From Saccoglossus kowalevskii (taxonomy: Eukaryota; Hemichordata; Enteropneusta; Harrimaniidae): DNA of 32,989 nucleotides. The stretch spans positions 1 to 32,989 of the forward strand of contig NW_003114670.1 of the NCBI RefSeq assembly GCF_000003605.2. Reading direction: 5' to 3'. Below the pieces are notes generated by a model. It ran no database searches. It had not been told where the DNA came from and saw only the letters and a list, made by a program, of their open reading frames with translations. Positions 1 to 10,291 of the stretch are shown piece after piece (position 1 is the first letter of the stretch; every line of letters starts with the position of its first letter). The translations under genes were made by a program, and so were the position numbers.

Positions 1-80
1 CACACCTTAATTTACCACCTACATGAACCACCTTAATTTATCACCTACATGAACCACCTTAATTTACCACCTACAAGACT

Positions 81-106
81 CACCTTAATTTACCACCTAC
101 AGGAAT
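81..106 (+). repeat. Reference monomer made of two related 13-bp halves
   Basis: This copy matches the consensus exactly. Positions 81-93 read CACCTTAATTTAC and positions 94-106 read CACCTACAGGAAT. Both halves begin CACCT, and the first ends AC while the second ends AC or AT. The sequence between them differs: TAATTT in the first half, ACAGGA in the second. The shared start and length suggest that the unit arose by duplication of a 13-bp ancestor followed by divergence. That is an inference, supported by the exact half-unit event at 4545-4570. Confidence 0.85.
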
Positions 107-279
107 CACCTTAATTTACCACCTACATGAGCCACCTTAATTTACCACCTACAGGAATCACCTTAATTTACCACCTACAGAAACCACCTTGATTTACCTC
201 CTACAGGAATCACCTTAATTTATCACCTACAGGAATCACCCTAATTTACCACCTACAGGAACCACCTTAATTTACCACC

Positions 280-960
280 TACATGAACCACCTTAATTTA
301 CCACCTACATGAGCCACCTTAATTTACCACCTACATGAATCACCTTAATTTACCACCTACAAGAACCACCTTAATTTACCATCTACATGAATCACCTTAA
401 TTTACCACCTACATGAACCACCTTAATTTACCACCTACATGAACCACCTTAATTTATCACCTACATGAACCACCTTAATTTACCACCTACAAGAATCACC
501 TTAATTTACCACCTACATGAACTACCTTAATTTACCACCTACAGGAATCACCTTAATTTACCACCTACAGGAATCACCTTAATTTACCACCTACAGGAAT
601 CTCCTTAATTTACCACCTACATGAATCACCTTAATTTACCACCTACATGAACCACCTTAATTTACCACCTACATGAATCACCTTAATTTACCACCTACAT
701 GAACCACCTTAATTTACCACCTACAGGAATCACCTTAATTTACCACCTACAGGAACCACCTTAATTTACCACCTACAGGAATCACCTTAATTTACCACCT
801 ACAGGAACCACCTTAATTTACCATCTACATGAGCCACCTTAATTTACCATCTACATGAGCCACTTTATTTTACCACCTACAGGAACCACCTTAATTACAA
901 CCTACAGAAACCACCTTAATTGACCACCTACAGGAACCACCTTAATTTATCACCTACAGG
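280..960 (+). repeat. Higher-order block, copy 1 of the 0.3/4.4 kb pair
   Basis: The order of variant units here is repeated at about 4420-5086. The shared landmarks are ACAAGAACC at 360, ACAAGAATC near 490, GGAATCTCC near 596, AGCCACTTTATTTT at 858 and the 25-bp unit at 887. The offset is 4,139 bp at the start and 4,126 bp after the second copy loses one 13-bp half-unit. Past about 970 the two copies diverge into different unit orders. Bases 1-280 are ordinary 26-bp units for which I placed no unique partner. Confidence 0.85.
887..911 (+). repeat. 25-bp variant unit (short T run, ACAACC)
   Basis: This unit reads CACCTTAATTACAACC then TACAGAAAC. It has lost one T from the TTT run and has A for C in the middle. 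It is followed by a unit with TTGACC in place of TTTACC. The same pair occurs near 5013, 20768, 30650 and 32703, each time 29 bp after an AGCCACTTTATTTT landmark. Recurrence in five places shows that it is an inherited variant rather than a read error, and it makes a good marker for block copying. Confidence 0.85.
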
Positions 961-983
961 AATCACCTTAATTTACCTCCTAC

Positions 984-1445
984 AGGAATCACCTTAATTT
1001 ATCACCTACAGGAATCACCCTAATTTACCACCTACAGGAACCACCTTAATTTACCACCTACAGAAACCACCTTGATTTACCTCCTACAGGAATCACCTTT
1101 ATTTATCACCTACAGGAATCACGCTAATTTACCACCTACAGGAACCACCTTAATTTACTACCTACATGAATCACCTTAATTTACCACCTACATGAACCAC
1201 CTTAATTTACCACCTACATGAACCACCTTAATTTATCACCTACATGAACCACCTTAATTTACATCCTACAGGAATCACCTTAATTTACCACCTACATGAA
1301 CCACCTTAATTTACCACCTACAGGAATCACCTTAATTTACCACCTACAGGAACCACCTTAATTTACCACCTACAGGAATCACTTTAATTTACCACCTACA
1401 TGAATCACCTTAATTTACCACCTACATGAACCACCTTAATTTACC
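984..1445 (+). repeat. Higher-order block, copy 1 of the 1.0/5.8 kb pair
   Basis: The unit order matches about 5760-6221 with a constant offset of 4,776 bp. The landmarks are ACGCTAATTT at 1121 (5897), TTACTACC near 1157 and ACATCCTACAGG at 1261 (6037). The copies part near 1445, where copy 1 continues with TGAACC units and the other switches to TGAATC followed by TTAGCACC. Confidence 0.8.
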
Positions 1446-1874
1446 ACCTACATGAACCACCTTAATTTATCACCTACATGAACCACCTTAATTTACCACC
1501 TACAGGAATCACCTTAATTTACCACCTACATGAACCACCTTAATTTACCACCTACAGGAATCACCTTAATTTACCACCTACAGGAACCACCTTAATTTAC
1601 CACCTACATGAATCACCTTAATTTACCACCTACATGAACCACCTTAATTTACCACCTACATGAATCACCTTAATTTGCCACCTACATGAGCCACCTTAAT
1701 TTGCCACCTACAGGAATCACCCTTAATTTATCACCTACATGAATCACCTTAATTTACCACCTACAGGAACCACCTTAATTTACCACCTACAGGAACCACC
1801 TTAATTTACCACCTACAGGAACCACCTTAATTTACCACCTACAGGAATCACCTTAATTTACCACCTACAGGAAC

Positions 1875-1904
1875 CACTTTAATTTACCACCCACCTACAG
1901 GAAT
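1875..1904 (+). repeat. 30-bp variant unit with a 4-bp CACC duplication
   Basis: The unit has TTTACCACCCACCTACAGG in place of TTTACCACCTACAGG, an exact extra CACC. Many such 30-bp units are scattered through the window, for example near 2780, 2950, 3020, 3210, 9610, 21480, 23455 and 27475. A sister form, ACCATCCACC, also gains 4 bp (near 3365, 7160, 8065, 8905, 17155 and 28800). Slippage on the repeated CACC is the likely cause. Both forms recur at matching places in copied blocks, so they are real. Confidence 0.85.
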
Positions 1905-1956
1905 CACCTTAATTTACCACTTGCATAAGTCACCTTAATTTATCACCTACGGGAAT

Positions 1957-1970
1957 CACCTTACCTAAGT
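1957..1970 (+). repeat. 14-bp deleted unit, single variant form
   Basis: The unit reads CACCTTACCTAAGT. It resembles the 14-bp CACCTTACATAAGT units elsewhere but has C for A at the ninth base. It lies outside the block that carries the six standard copies. It may be an older relative or an independent deletion of the same 12 bp. Confidence 0.7.
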
Positions 1971-2283
1971 CACCGTAATTTATCACCTACATAAGTCACC
2001 TTAATTTATCACCTACAGGAATCACCGTAATTTACCACCTACAGGAGCCACCTTAATTTACCACCTACAGGAATCACCTTAATTTACCACCTACATGAGC
2101 CACCGTAATTTACCACCTACAGGAATCACCGTAATTTACCACCTACATGAGCCACCTTAATTTACCACCTACAGGAGCCACCTTAAGTTACCACCTACAG
2201 GAATCACCGTAAGTTACCACCTACATGAGTCACCTTAATTTATCACCTACAGGAATCACCTTAATTTACCACCTACAGGAGTC

Positions 2284-3792
2284 ACCTTAATTTATCACCT
2301 ACAGGAATCACCTTAATTTACCACCTACAGGAACCACCTTAATTTATAACCTACAGGAATCACCTTAATTTACCACCTACTGGAATCACCTTAATTTACC
2401 ACCTACAGGAATCACCCTAATTTACCACCTACAGGAACCACCTTAATTTACCACCTACAGAAACCACCTTGATTTTCCTCCCTACAGGAATCACCTTAAT
2501 TTATCACCTACAGGAATCACCCTAATTTACCACCTACAGGAACCAGCTTAATTTACCACCTACAGAAACCACCTTGATTTACCTCCTACAGGAATCACCT
2601 TAATTTATCACCTACAGGAATCACCTTAATTTATCACCTACAGGAATTACCCTAATTTACCACCGACATGAGCCACCTTAATTTACCACCTACAGGAATC
2701 ACCTTAATTTACCACCTACAGAAACCACCTTAATTTACCACCTACAGAAACCACCTTAATTTACCACCTACAGGAACCACTTTAATTTACCACCCACCTA
2801 CACGAATCACCTTAATTTACCACCTACATAAGTCACCTTAATTTACCACCTGCAGGAACCACCTTAATTTACCACCTACAGGAACCACCTTAATTTACCA
2901 TATACACGAACCACCTTAATTTACCACCTACAGGAACCACTTTAATTTACCACCCACCCACAGGACCCACCTTAATTTACCACCTACAGGAACCACCTTA
3001 ATTTACCACCTACAGGAACCACTTTAATTTACCACCCACCTACAGGAATCACCTTAATTTACCACCTACATGAATCACCTTAATTTACCACCTACAGGAA
3101 CCACCTTAATTTACCACCTACAGGAACCACCTTAATTTACCACCTACAGGAACCACCTTAATTTACCACCTACAGGAATCACCTTAATTTACCACCTACA
3201 GGAACCACTTTAATTTACCACCCACCTACAGGAATCACCTTAATTTACCACCTACATAAGTCACCTTAATTTATCACCTACATGAATCACCTTACATAAG
3301 TCACCTTAATTTACCACCTACAGGAATCACCTTAATTTACCACCTACATGAGTCACCTTAATTTACCATCCACCTACAGGAACCACCTTAGTTTCCCACC
3401 TACAGGAACCACCTTAATTTACCACCTACAGGAATCACCTTAATTTACCATCTACAGGAATCACCTTAATTTACCACCTCCATGAATCACCTTAAATTAC
3501 CACCTACAGGAATCACCTTAATTTACCACCTACAGGAATCACCTTAATATACAACCTACATAAGTCACCTTAATTTACCACCTACAGGAATCACCTTAAT
3601 ATACAACCTACATAAGTCGCCTTAATTTATCACCTACAGAAACCACCTTAGTTTCCCACCTACAGGAACCACCTTAATTTACCACCTACAGGAATTACCT
3701 TAATTTACCACCTACAGGAACCACCTTAATTTACCACATACATGAGCCACCTTAATTTACCACCTACAGGAATCACCTTAATTTATCACCTA
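2284..3792 (+). repeat. Long higher-order block, copy 1 of the 2.3/21.0 kb pair
   Basis: About 1.5 kb keeps the same order of units, with a constant offset of 18,692 bp, as 20976-22484. The landmarks in order are GATTTTCC at 2471 (21163), GAATTACCC at 2644 (21336), TATACACG at 2901 (21593), CCCACCCACAGGACCC near 2950, the 14-bp unit at 3288 (21980) and CCTCCATGAA at 3477 (22169). Only scattered substitutions separate the copies in the stretches that I compared. Parts of this block also occur at 9.6, 23.1, 25.1, 26.2 and 27.5 kb, making it the most widely copied module of the window. Confidence 0.88.
3288..3301 (+). repeat. 14-bp deleted unit, landmark of the 23-28 kb cluster
   Basis: The unit reads CACCTTACATAAGT, which equals a normal TAAGT-type unit with 12 bp removed from its middle. 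Identical units start at 21980, 23537, 25201, 26695 and 27550, always between a TGAATC unit and a GGAATC unit. The shared breakpoint means one deletion event was later spread by block duplication. Confidence 0.88.
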
Positions 3793-4430
3793 CAGGAATC
3801 ATCTTAATTTACCATCTACAGGAATCACCTTAATTTACCATCTACATGAATCACCTTAATTTGCCACCTACAGGAATCACCTTAATTTACCACCTACATG
3901 AGCCACCTTAATTTACCACCTACAGGAATCACCTTAATTTATCACCTACATGAATCACCTTAATTTACCACCTACATGAATCACCTTAATTTACCATCTA
4001 CAGGAATCACTTTAATTTACCACCTACAGGAACCACCTTAATTTACCACCTACATAAGTCACCTTAATTTACCACCTACAGGAATCACCCTAATTTACCA
4101 CCTACATGAGTCACCTTAATTTACCATTCACCTACAGGAACCACCTTAATTTACCACCTACAGGAATCACCTTTATTTACCACCTACAGGAACCACCTTA
4201 ATTTACCACATACATGAGCCACCTTAATTTACCACCTACAGGAATCACCTTAATTTATCACCTACAGGAATCACCTTAATTTACCACCTACAGGAATCAC
4301 CTTAATTTACCACCTACAGGAACCACCTTAATTTACCACCTACAGGAATCACCTTAATTTACCACCTACATGAATCACCTTAATTTACCACCTACATGAA
4401 CCACCTTAATTTACCACCTACATGAACCAC
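3460..4430 (+). repeat. Higher-order block, copy 1 of the 3.5/15.1 kb pair
   Basis: The offset to about 15134-16104 is constant at 11,674 bp. Landmarks are CCTCCATGAA at 3477 (15151), TTGCCACC at 3861 (15535), CATGAGTCACC at 4105 (15779) and CACATACATG at 4207 (15881). The part from 3831 to 4430 is also found at 8617-9215 with an offset of 4,786 bp. This block overlaps the end of the 2284-3792 block, so the array is a mosaic of overlapping copy events. Confidence 0.85.
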
Positions 4431-5086
4431 CTTAATTTACCACCTACATGAGCCACCTTAATTTACCACCTACATGAATCACCTTAATTTACCACCTACA
4501 AGAACCACCTTAATTTACCATCTACATGAATCACCTTAATTTACCACCTACATGAACCACCTACATGAACCACCTTAATTTATCACCTACATGAACCACC
4601 TTAATTTACCACCTACAAGAATCACCTTAATTTACCACCTACATGAACTACCTTAATTTACCACCTACAGGAATCACCTTAATTTACCACCTACAGGAAT
4701 CACCTTAATTTACCACCTACAGGAATCTCCTTAATTTACCACCTACATGAATCACCTTAATTTACCACCTACATGAACCACCTTAATTTACCACCTACAT
4801 GAATCACCTTAATTTACCACCTACATGAACCACCTTAATTTACCACCTACAGGAATCACCTTAATTTACCACCTACAGGAACCACCTTAATTTACCACCT
4901 ACAGGAATCACCTTAATTTACCACCTACAGGAACCACCTTAATTTACCATCTACATGAGCCACCTTAATTTACCATCTACATGAGCCACTTTATTTTACC
5001 ACCTACAGGAACCACCTTAATTACAACCTACAGAAACCACCTTAATTGACCACCTACAGGAACCACCTTAATTTATCACCTACAGG
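4420..5086 (+). repeat. Higher-order block, copy 2 of the 0.3/4.4 kb pair
   Basis: This matches 280-960 apart from the loss of one 13-bp half-unit at 4545-4570. Its right part, about 4855-5275, is also present near 20610-21030 (offset 15,755), near 30492-30912 (offset 25,637) and near 32545-32965 (offset 27,690). Those copies share AGCCACTTTATTTT, the 25-bp unit and the CCTACTGG units that follow. Confidence 0.85.
4545..4570 (+). repeat. Exact half-unit loss: two second halves in a row
   Basis: Positions 4545-4557 and 4558-4570 are both CACCTACATGAAC, with no TAATTT half between them. The matching site in the first copy, near 450, has the full order. The array has therefore lost exactly 13 bp with both edges at CACCT, which is what recombination or slippage between the two related halves would give. 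Confidence 0.9.
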
Positions 5087-5384
5087 AATCACCTTAATTT
5101 ACCACCTACTGGAATCACCTTAATTTACCACCTACAGGAATCACCCTAATTTACCACCTACAGGAACCACCTTAATTTATCACCTACAGGAATCACCTTA
5201 ATTTACCACCTACTGGAATCACCTTAATTTATCACCTACAGGAATCACCTTAATTTACCACCTACAGGAACCACCTTAATTTATCACCTACAGGAATCAC
5301 CTTAATTTACCACCTACAGGAACCACCTTAATTTATCACCTACAGGAATCACCTTAATTTACCACCTACTGGAATCACCTTAAT

Positions 5385-5930
5385 TTACCACCTACAGGAA
5401 TCACCCTAATTTACCACCTACAGGAACCACCTTAATTTACCACCTACAGAAACCACCTTGATTTACCTCCTACAGGAATCACCTTAATTTATCACCTACA
5501 GGAATCACCCTAATTTACCACCTACAGGAACCACCTTAATTTACCACCTACAGAAACCACCTTGATTTACCTCCTACAGGAATCACCTTTATTTATCACC
5601 TACAGGAATCACGCTAATTTACCACCTACAGGAACCACCTTAATTTACCACCTACATGAATCACCTTAATTTACCACCTACAGGAATCACCCTAATTTAC
5701 CACCTACAGGAACCACCTTAATTTACCACCTACAGAAACCACCTTGATTTACCTCCTACAGGAATCACCTTAATTTATCACCTACAGGAATCACCCTAAT
5801 TTACCACCTACAGGAACCACCTTAATTTACCACCTACAGAAACCACCTTGATTTACCTCCTACAGGAATCACCTTTATTTATCACCTACAGGAATCACGC
5901 TAATTTACCACCTACAGGAACCACCTTAAT
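5385..5930 (+). repeat. 286-bp (11-unit) tandem duplication
   Basis: The series containing ACAGAAACCACCTTG, TTACCTCC, CACCTTTATTT and ACGCTAATTT is present twice in a row. ACGCTAATTT lies at 5611 and 5897, and CACCCTAAT at 5403 and 5689, both 286 bp apart, which is 11 units of 26 bp. The two copies look nearly identical, so the duplication appears recent. Confidence 0.8.
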
Positions 5931-6221
5931 TTACTACCTACATGAATCACCTTAATTTACCACCTACATGAACCACGTTAATTTACCACCTACATGAACC
6001 ACCTTAATTTATCACCTACATGAACCACCTTAATTTACATCCTACAGGAATCACCTTAATTTACCACCTACATGAACCACCTTAATTTACCACCTACAGG
6101 AATCACCTTAATTTACCACCTACAGGAACCACCTTAATTTACCACCTACAGGAATCACTTTAATTTACCACCTACATGAATCACCTTAATTTACCACCTA
6201 CATGAACCATCTTAATTTACC
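5760..6221 (+). repeat. Higher-order block, copy 2 of the 1.0/5.8 kb pair
   Basis: This matches 984-1445 at an offset of 4,776 bp. It is followed at about 6222-6400 by units including TTAGCACC and GAACAACC. The TTAGCACC unit recurs near 12747 and 19161 after a TGAACCATC unit, marking another shared short module. Confidence 0.78.
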
Positions 6222-6399
6222 ACCTACATGAATCACCTTAATTTAGCACCTACATGAACAACCTTAATTTACCACCTACAGGAATCACCTTAATTTATCA
6301 CCTACAGGAATCACCTTAATTTACCACCTACAGGAATCACCTTAATTTACCACCTACAGGAACCACCTTAATTTACCACCTACAGGAATCACCTTAATT

Positions 6400-7040
6400 T
6401 ACCCCCTACATGAATCACCTTAATTTACCACCTACATGAACCACCTTAATTTACCACCTACATGAACCACCTTAATTTATCACCTACATGAACCACCTTA
6501 ATTTACCACCTACAGGAATCACCTTAATTTACAACCTACATGAACCACCTTAATTTACCACCTACAGGAATCACCTTAATTTACCACCTACAGGAACCAC
6601 CTTAATTTACCACCTACATGAATCACCTTAATTTACCACCTACATGAACCACCTTAATTTACCACCTATATGAATCACCTTAATTTACCACCTATATGAA
6701 CCACCTTAATTTACCACCTACAGGAATCACCTTAATTTACCACCTACTGGAATCACCTTAATTTACCATCTACAGGAATCACCCTAATTTACCACCTACA
6801 GGAACCACCTTAATTTACCACCTACAGGAATCACCTTAATTTACCACCTACAGAAACCACCTTAATTTACCACCTACAGAAACCACCTTAATTTACCACC
6901 TACAGGAACCACTTTAATTTACCACCTACATGAGCCACCTTAATTTACCACCTACAGGAATCACCTTAATTTATCACCTACATGAATCACCTTAATTTAC
7001 CACCTACATGAATCACCTTAATTTACCATCTACAGGAATC
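6400..7040 (+). repeat. Higher-order block, copy 1 of the 6.4/17.7 kb pair
   Basis: The offset to 17731-18371 is 11,331 bp: TTATCACCTACATGAACC is at 6477 and 17808, and the paired TATATGA units start at 6667 and 17998. The pair of TATATGAATC and TATATGAACC units also appears near 8551, 9413, 16301 and 20369. The next 370 bp, to about 7410, are ordinary units containing one 4-bp insertion near 7160. Confidence 0.82.
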
Positions 7041-7409
7041 ACTTTAATTTACCACCTACAGAAACCACCTTAATTTACCACCTACATAAGTCACCTTAAT
7101 TTACCACCTACAGGAATCACCTTAATTTACCACCTACATGAGTCACCTTAATTTACCATCCACCTACAGGAACCACCTTAATTTACCACCTACAGGAATC
7201 ACCTTTATTTACCACCTACAGGAACCACCTTAATTTACCACATACATGAGCCACCTTAATTTACCACCTACAGGAATCACCTTAATTTACCACCTACAGG
7301 AATCACCTTAATTTACCACCTACAGGAACCACCTTAATTTACCACCTACAGGAATCACCTTAATTTACCACCTACATGAATCACCTTAATTTACCACCTA
7401 CATGAACCA

Positions 7410-8440
7410 CCTTAATTTACCACCTACATGAACCACCTTAATTTATCACCTACATGAACCACCTTAATTTACCACCTACAGGAATCACCTTAATTTACCA
7501 CCTACATGAACCACCTTAATTTACCACCTACAGGAATCACCTTAATTTACCACCTACAGGAACCACCTTAATTTACCACCTACATGAATCACCTTAATTT
7601 ACCACCTACATGAACCACCTTAATTTACCACCTACATGAATCACCTTAATTTACCACCTACATAAGTCACCTTAATTTACCACCTACAGGAATCACCTTA
7701 ATTTACCACCTACATGAGTCACCTTAATTTACCATCCACCTACAGGAACCACCTTAATTTACCACCTACAGGAATCACCTTTATTTACCACCTACAGAAA
7801 CCACCTTGATTTACCTCCTACAGGAATCACCTTAATTTACCACCTACATGAGCCACCTTAATTTACCACCTACAGGAATCACCTTAATTTATCACCTACA
7901 TGAATCACCTTAATTTACCACCTACATGAATCACCTTAATTTACTATCTACAGGAATCACTTTAATTTACCACCTACAGGAACCACCTTAATTTACCACC
8001 TACATAAGTCACCTTAATTTACCACCTACAGGAATCACCTTAATTTACCACCTACATGAGCCACCTTAATTTACCATCCACCTACAGGAACCACCTTAAT
8101 TTACCACCTACAGGAATCACCTTTATTTACCACCTACAGGAACCACCTTAATTTACCACATACATGAGCCACCATAATTTACCACCTACAGGAATCACCT
8201 TAATTTATCACCTACAGGAATCACCTTAATTTACCACCTACAGGAATCACCTTAATTTACCACCTACAGGAACCATCTTAATTTACCACCTACAGGAATC
8301 ACCTTAATTTACCACCTACATGAATCACCTTAATTTACCACCTACATGAACCACCTTAATTTACCACCTACATGAACCACCTTAATTTATCACCTACATG
8401 AACCACCTTAATTTATCACCTACAGGAATCACCTTAATTT
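7410..8440 (+). repeat. Higher-order block, copy 1 of the 7.4/16.8 kb pair
   Basis: The unit order matches 16831-17861 with a constant offset of 9,421 bp over about 1 kb. Checked landmarks are TTATCACC at 7443 (16864), ACAGAAACCACCTTG near 7795 (17216), TTACTATCT at 7941 (17362) and TTATCACC at 8387 (17808). Part of the same series appears again at 28.5-29.7 kb with a 710-bp period. Confidence 0.85.
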
Positions 8441-8616
8441 ACCACCTACAGGAATCACCTTAATTTACCACCTACAGGAACCACATTAATTTACCACCTA
8501 CATGAATCACCTTAATTTACCACCTACATGAACCACCTTAATTTACCACCTATATGAATCACCTTAATTTACCACCTATATGAACCACCTTAATTTACCA
8601 CCTACAGGAATCACCT

Positions 8617-9215
8617 TAATTTACCATCTACATGAATCACCTTAATTTGCCACCTACAGGAATCACCTTAATTTACCACCTACATGAGCCACCTTAATTT
8701 ACCACCTACAGGAATCACCTTAATTTATCACCTACATGAATCACCTTAATTTACCACCTACATGAATCACCTTAATTTACCATCTACAGGAATCACTTTA
8801 ATTTACCACCTACAGGAACCACCTTAATTTACCACCTACATAAGTCACCTTAATTTACCACCTACAGGAATCACCCTAATTTACCACCTACATGAGTCAC
8901 CTTAATTTACCATCCACCTACAGGAACCACCTTAATTTACCACCTACAGGAATCACCTTTATTTACCACCTACAGGAACCACCTTAATTTACCACATACA
9001 TGAGCCACCTTAATTTACCACCTACAGGAATCACCTTAATTTATCACCTACAGGAATCACCTTAATTTACCACCTACAGGAATCACCTTAATTTACCACC
9101 TACAGGAACCACCTTAATTTACCACCTACAGGAATCACCTTAATTTACCCCCTACATGAATCACCTTAATTTACCACCTACATGAACCACCTTAATTTAC
9201 CACCTACATGAACCA
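8617..9215 (+). repeat. Higher-order block, third copy of the 3.8 kb module
   Basis: This matches 3831-4430 at an offset of 4,786 bp, with TTGCCACC at 8647 and CATGAGTCACC at 8891. The same module is at 15.5-16.1 kb and in part at 24.1-24.5 and 28.0-28.4 kb. The stretches on either side, 8441-8616 and 9216-9589, hold ordinary 26-bp units, including TATATGA pairs and one 4-bp insertion near 9437. Confidence 0.8.
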
Positions 9216-9589
9216 CCTTAATTTATCACCTACATGAACCACCTTAATTTACCACCTACAGGAATCACCTTAATTTACAACCTACATGAACCACCTTAAT
9301 TTACCACCTACAGGAATCACCTTAATTTACCACCTACAGGAACCACCTTAATTTACCACCTACATGAATCACCTTAATTTACCACCTACATGAACCACCT
9401 TAATTTACCACCTATATGAATCACCTTAATTTACCATCCACCTATATGAACCACCTTAATTTACCACCTACAGGAATCACCTTAATTTACCACCTACAGG
9501 AACCACCTTAATTTACCACATACAGGAATCACCTTAATTTACCACCTACAGGAATCACCTTAATTTATCACCTACAGGAATCACCTTAA

Positions 9590-10009
9590 TTTACCACCTA
9601 CAGGAACCACTTTAATTTACCACCCACCTACAGAAACCACCTTAATTTACCACCTACAGGAACCACCTTAATTTACCACCTGCAGGAACCACCTTAATTT
9701 ACCACCTACAGGAACCACCTTAATTTACCATATACACGAACCACCTTAATTTACCACCTACAGGAACCACTTTAATTTACCACCCACCCACAGGACCCAC
9801 CTTAATTTACCACCTACAGGAACCACCTTAATTTACCACCTACAGGAACCACTTTAATTTACCACCCACCTACAGGAATCACCTTAATTTACCACCTACA
9901 TGAATCACCTTAATTTACCACCTACAGGAACCACCTTAATTTACCACCTACAGGAACCACCTTAATTTGCCACCTACACGAACCACCTTAATTTACCACC
10001 TACAGGAAT
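9590..10009 (+). repeat. Partial copy of the TATACACG block
   Basis: The order TGCAGGAACC, TATACACG (9731), CCCACCCACAGGACCC and CACTTTAATTTACCACCCACC matches 2760-3180 at an offset of 6,830 bp. It also matches the blocks at 21.5, 23.1 and 26.2 kb. The copy ends abruptly at 10009, where the degraded patch at 10010-10140 begins. Confidence 0.83.
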
Positions 10010-10140
10010 CACTTTATTTACCACTACAGGAATCACCTAATTTACCACTACAGGAACCACATTAATTTACCACTACAGAAACCACTTGATTTACCTCTAC
10101 AGGAATCACTTAATTTATTACTACAGGAATCACCTAATTT
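10010..10140 (+). repeat. Degraded patch 1: C-run losses
   Basis: Six units in a row are short. Against the intact series at 19412-19552 this patch is 10 bases shorter (131 versus 141). I could place all ten losses, and each removes one C from a CC or CCC run; the only other difference I noted is an A for C. No other copy shares these changes. Clustered homopolymer losses of one kind, placed where two block types meet, look like an uncorrected stretch of long-read consensus or an assembly join rather than natural decay. Confidence 0.75.
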
Positions 10141-10291
10141 ACCACCTACAGGAACCACCTTAATTTACCACCTACAGAAACCACCTTGATTTACCTCCTA
10201 CAGGAATCACCTTAATTTACCACCTACATGAGCCACCTTAATTTACCACCTACAGGAATCACCTTAATTTACCATCTACAGAAACCACCGT

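Larger units (their letters stand above)
1446..2283 (+). repeat. Array segment with frequent GTAATT and AGTTACC variants
   Basis: This stretch holds 26-bp units with no long partner that I could place elsewhere in the window. Between about 1970 and 2240 it is richer than the rest in CACCGTAATT and AAGTTACC variants, which supply some of the few CpG sites in the array. Positions 1722-1740 carry a one-base C gain (ATCACCCTTAATTT). No gene or other feature is visible. Confidence 0.7.
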
